From Betaproteobacteria bacterium (GTDB lineage: Bacteria > Pseudomonadota > Gammaproteobacteria > Burkholderiales > Usitatibacteraceae): DNA of 8,112 bases. A program made the translations under genes and the position numbers. Numbering within the stretch: the first letter of the stretch is position 1; each line of letters opens with the position of its first letter. Shown piece after piece: positions 7,142-8,112 of this stretch. The stretch is from contig JANYFH010000399.1 in NCBI GenBank assembly GCA_025362705.1, forward strand, positions 1 through 8,112, written 5' to 3'. The notes beneath the pieces are model-generated. The model saw only the letters and a list, made by a program, of their open reading frames with translations. It made no database searches and was not told the DNA's origin.

Positions 7142-7409
7142 TTTTGCACAGCGGTATTCGTTGCGTTGAACATCCCACGCCGCCACGTTTATGCTAGCCG
7201 CAGAATTTGGCGAACGCCTGGTGCAGCTGATCGTGCAACTGAAATCCACGCCACTGGCATCTGGTACTGCCGAAATTTTTTACCCCGGCGAGATCGAAGC
7301 ACGCAATGCCGAGCGGTATTCGCATGAGGGACTTGTGCTGCCAGTGCAGACGAATGCCGACCTTGATAGTCTCGCCAACGAACTACACCTCGACAAAGCG
7401 TATCACTGA
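7142..7409 (+). pseudogene. Ldh-family (malate/L-lactate/sulfolactate) dehydrogenase, C-terminal remnant
   Basis: The open frame 7191-7409 encodes the C-terminal end of Ldh-family NAD(P)-dependent 2-hydroxyacid dehydrogenases: EFGERLVQLIVQLKSTPLA, then GTAEIFYPGEIEARNAERY, then an HEGLVLP segment. These proteins are usually about 330-350 residues, so only about the last quarter remains. Just upstream, in another frame (7154-7174), sits VFVALNI, which in the family directly precedes this segment. Removing one C from the run at 7175-7177 would join the frames as NIHAATFML. The remnant therefore carries a one-base frameshift and lacks the N-terminal three quarters. No homologous sequence is visible further left, and there is no ribosome site before 7191. 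The full enzyme would have oxidised malate, lactate or sulfolactate, which fits the TRAP neighbour. A functional 72-residue product is unlikely. Confidence 0.75.
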
Positions 7410-7733
7410 CCTGAATTTTTTCGGCGGTTGATGTTGCGTACAGAATGTGCGGTATCAATGCTTTGGACACCACTAGCATTAGCGGACTCTGCAGGCTGAA
7501 ATGCCGCCACGAGGCGCGCCAGCAATGGAGTTTCATTATCAAGTGCACAGTGCGTGGTGCCGTTTGGTTGACCACCTCATACAAAGACTGTACATTTCTT
7601 TTGCATAGGCAGGCAGCCTGATCAGTCAATCGTGGACCGCGATTGCACTGCACAAGAACCGATAAGAGGGCTGCTTGGCTGGTGTTGGAACCGCGCCGCG
7701 GACCACAACCACATCGGACAGGGAGAACCACAA
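7410..7733. other. Intergenic region before the Asp-box protein gene
   Basis: These 324 bp carry no supported gene. They hold a sigma-70-like promoter at 7568-7596. In the presumed leader there is a small inverted repeat (caatcg at 7627-7632, cgattg at 7640-7645, 7-nt loop). The ribosome site GGGAG is at 7721-7725. A long open frame on the minus strand here (7189-7731) has an unlikely composition and runs across the dehydrogenase remnant, so I do not call it. Confidence 0.55.
7568..7596 (+). promoter_or_regulatory. Predicted sigma-70 promoter
   Basis: A -35 hexamer TTGACC (7568-7573, 5 of 6 to consensus) is followed after exactly 17 bp by TACATT (7591-7596, 4 of 6). It points toward the gene starting at 7734 and would leave a leader of about 130 nt. 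Based on hexamer match and spacing only. Confidence 0.45.
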
Positions 7734-8112
7734 ATGTGCGCAGCTCGATTCATTCGTTTTTTATCAATCACGGTTGTCGCATTGGTTTCAAATGCAATAG
7801 GCATTCAAAACGCATTTGCGCAATGGACTTTTCGCGCATCTCCCGATCCGATCGTTCGCAACATCAGCGTGTTTACAAATACGCCGACGGCAGGAACCAA
7901 CACGCTGATCGCATCGACGCTGACCGATGGGATGTTCAAGGGTACCGAAACGGTGTCGGGAACGACGTGGCAAAAAATCGGCACTGGAATTCCGATTGTG
8001 CAAATGCGGGCGCACGCAACGGTATCTTCGTCGATTTTTTATGCGGTTTCACAAGGCGCGGGTGTGTTTAGAACTATCGATGGTGGCACTAGCTGGGTCG
8101 CGGTCAACGGCA
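7734..8112 (+). CDS. Exported Asp-box/BNR-type beta-propeller protein, N-terminal part (runs off window)
   Basis: The frame is open from ATG 7734 to the end of the window, 126 codons plus one base. GGGAG lies 8 nt before the ATG. Residues 1-29 form a signal peptide: a basic start (MCAARFIRF), a hydrophobic core, and AFA before Q30. The mature part is rich in Thr, Ser and Gly and shows two repeat units. The second ends with an Asp-box, TIDGGTSW (114-121), preceded by FYAVSQGAGVF. The first ends with a degenerate version, VSGTTW (74-79), preceded by LIASTLTDGMF. The two tryptophans are 42 residues apart, as expected for propeller blades. Asp-box propellers occur in sialidases, photosystem assembly factor Ycf48, sortilin-like proteins and many secreted proteins of unknown role. 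No enzyme motif is visible in this part. The function depends on the missing C-terminus. Confidence 0.8.
   Translation, partial: MCAARFIRFLSITVVALVSNAIGIQNAFAQWTFRASPDPIVRNISVFTNTPTAGTNTLIASTLTDGMFKGTETVSGTTWQKIGTGIPIVQMRAHATVSSSIFYAVSQGAGVFRTIDGGTSWVAVNG

Noticed and set aside
7189..7731. A 180-codon minus-strand open frame
   Set aside because: It is antisense to the dehydrogenase remnant and spans the predicted promoter, and its composition is not protein-like.

Overview
The window looks like a piece of a betaproteobacterial chromosome, probably Burkholderiales. Composition is moderately GC-rich, and the transport and two-component genes belong to families abundant in that group. No tools were available, so the taxonomic placement is an inference from protein style. 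No RNA genes, insertion sequences, CRISPR arrays or phage genes were seen.

Layout. (1) Positions 1-1465, + strand: the last codons of an OmpR-type response regulator overlap by 11 bp with a complete TctE-like sensor histidine kinase. (2) Positions 1478-3084, - strand: a secreted ABC-type (NitT/TauT/NMT1-like) substrate-binding protein ends 12 bp from the kinase. Upstream of it, in the same direction, lies a small exported PepSY-domain protein. No ABC permease or ATPase gene is present. (3) Positions 3085-3494: about 410 bp without a supported gene, between the divergent PepSY gene and the TRAP operon. (4) Positions 3495-6599, + strand: a complete tripartite TRAP transporter in the order dctP-dctQ-dctM, with a stem-loop between dctP and dctQ and an ATGA overlap between dctQ and dctM. 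(5) Positions 6636-6977, - strand: a three-helix membrane protein of unknown function, convergent with dctM. (6) Positions 7142-7409: the decayed, frameshifted C-terminus of an Ldh-family malate/lactate-type dehydrogenase. (7) Positions 7734-8112, + strand: the start of an exported Asp-box/BNR beta-propeller protein that runs off the window, with a plausible sigma-70 promoter upstream.

How the parts may work together. The core is uptake of small organic acids. DctP captures a carboxylate in the periplasm and DctQM import it using an ion gradient. The TctDE-like pair is of a type that regulates carboxylate transporters. The lone binding protein beside the kinase could be a transporter part whose partners lie elsewhere, or a ligand-presenting partner for the sensor. 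The dehydrogenase remnant next to the TRAP operon suggests that the region once also oxidised the imported 2-hydroxy acid. Most of the window is conventional. I did not find a clear previously undescribed system. The points most worth checking are the dehydrogenase remnant, the kinase/binding-protein pairing, the dctP-dctQ hairpin and the unusual DctM motifs.
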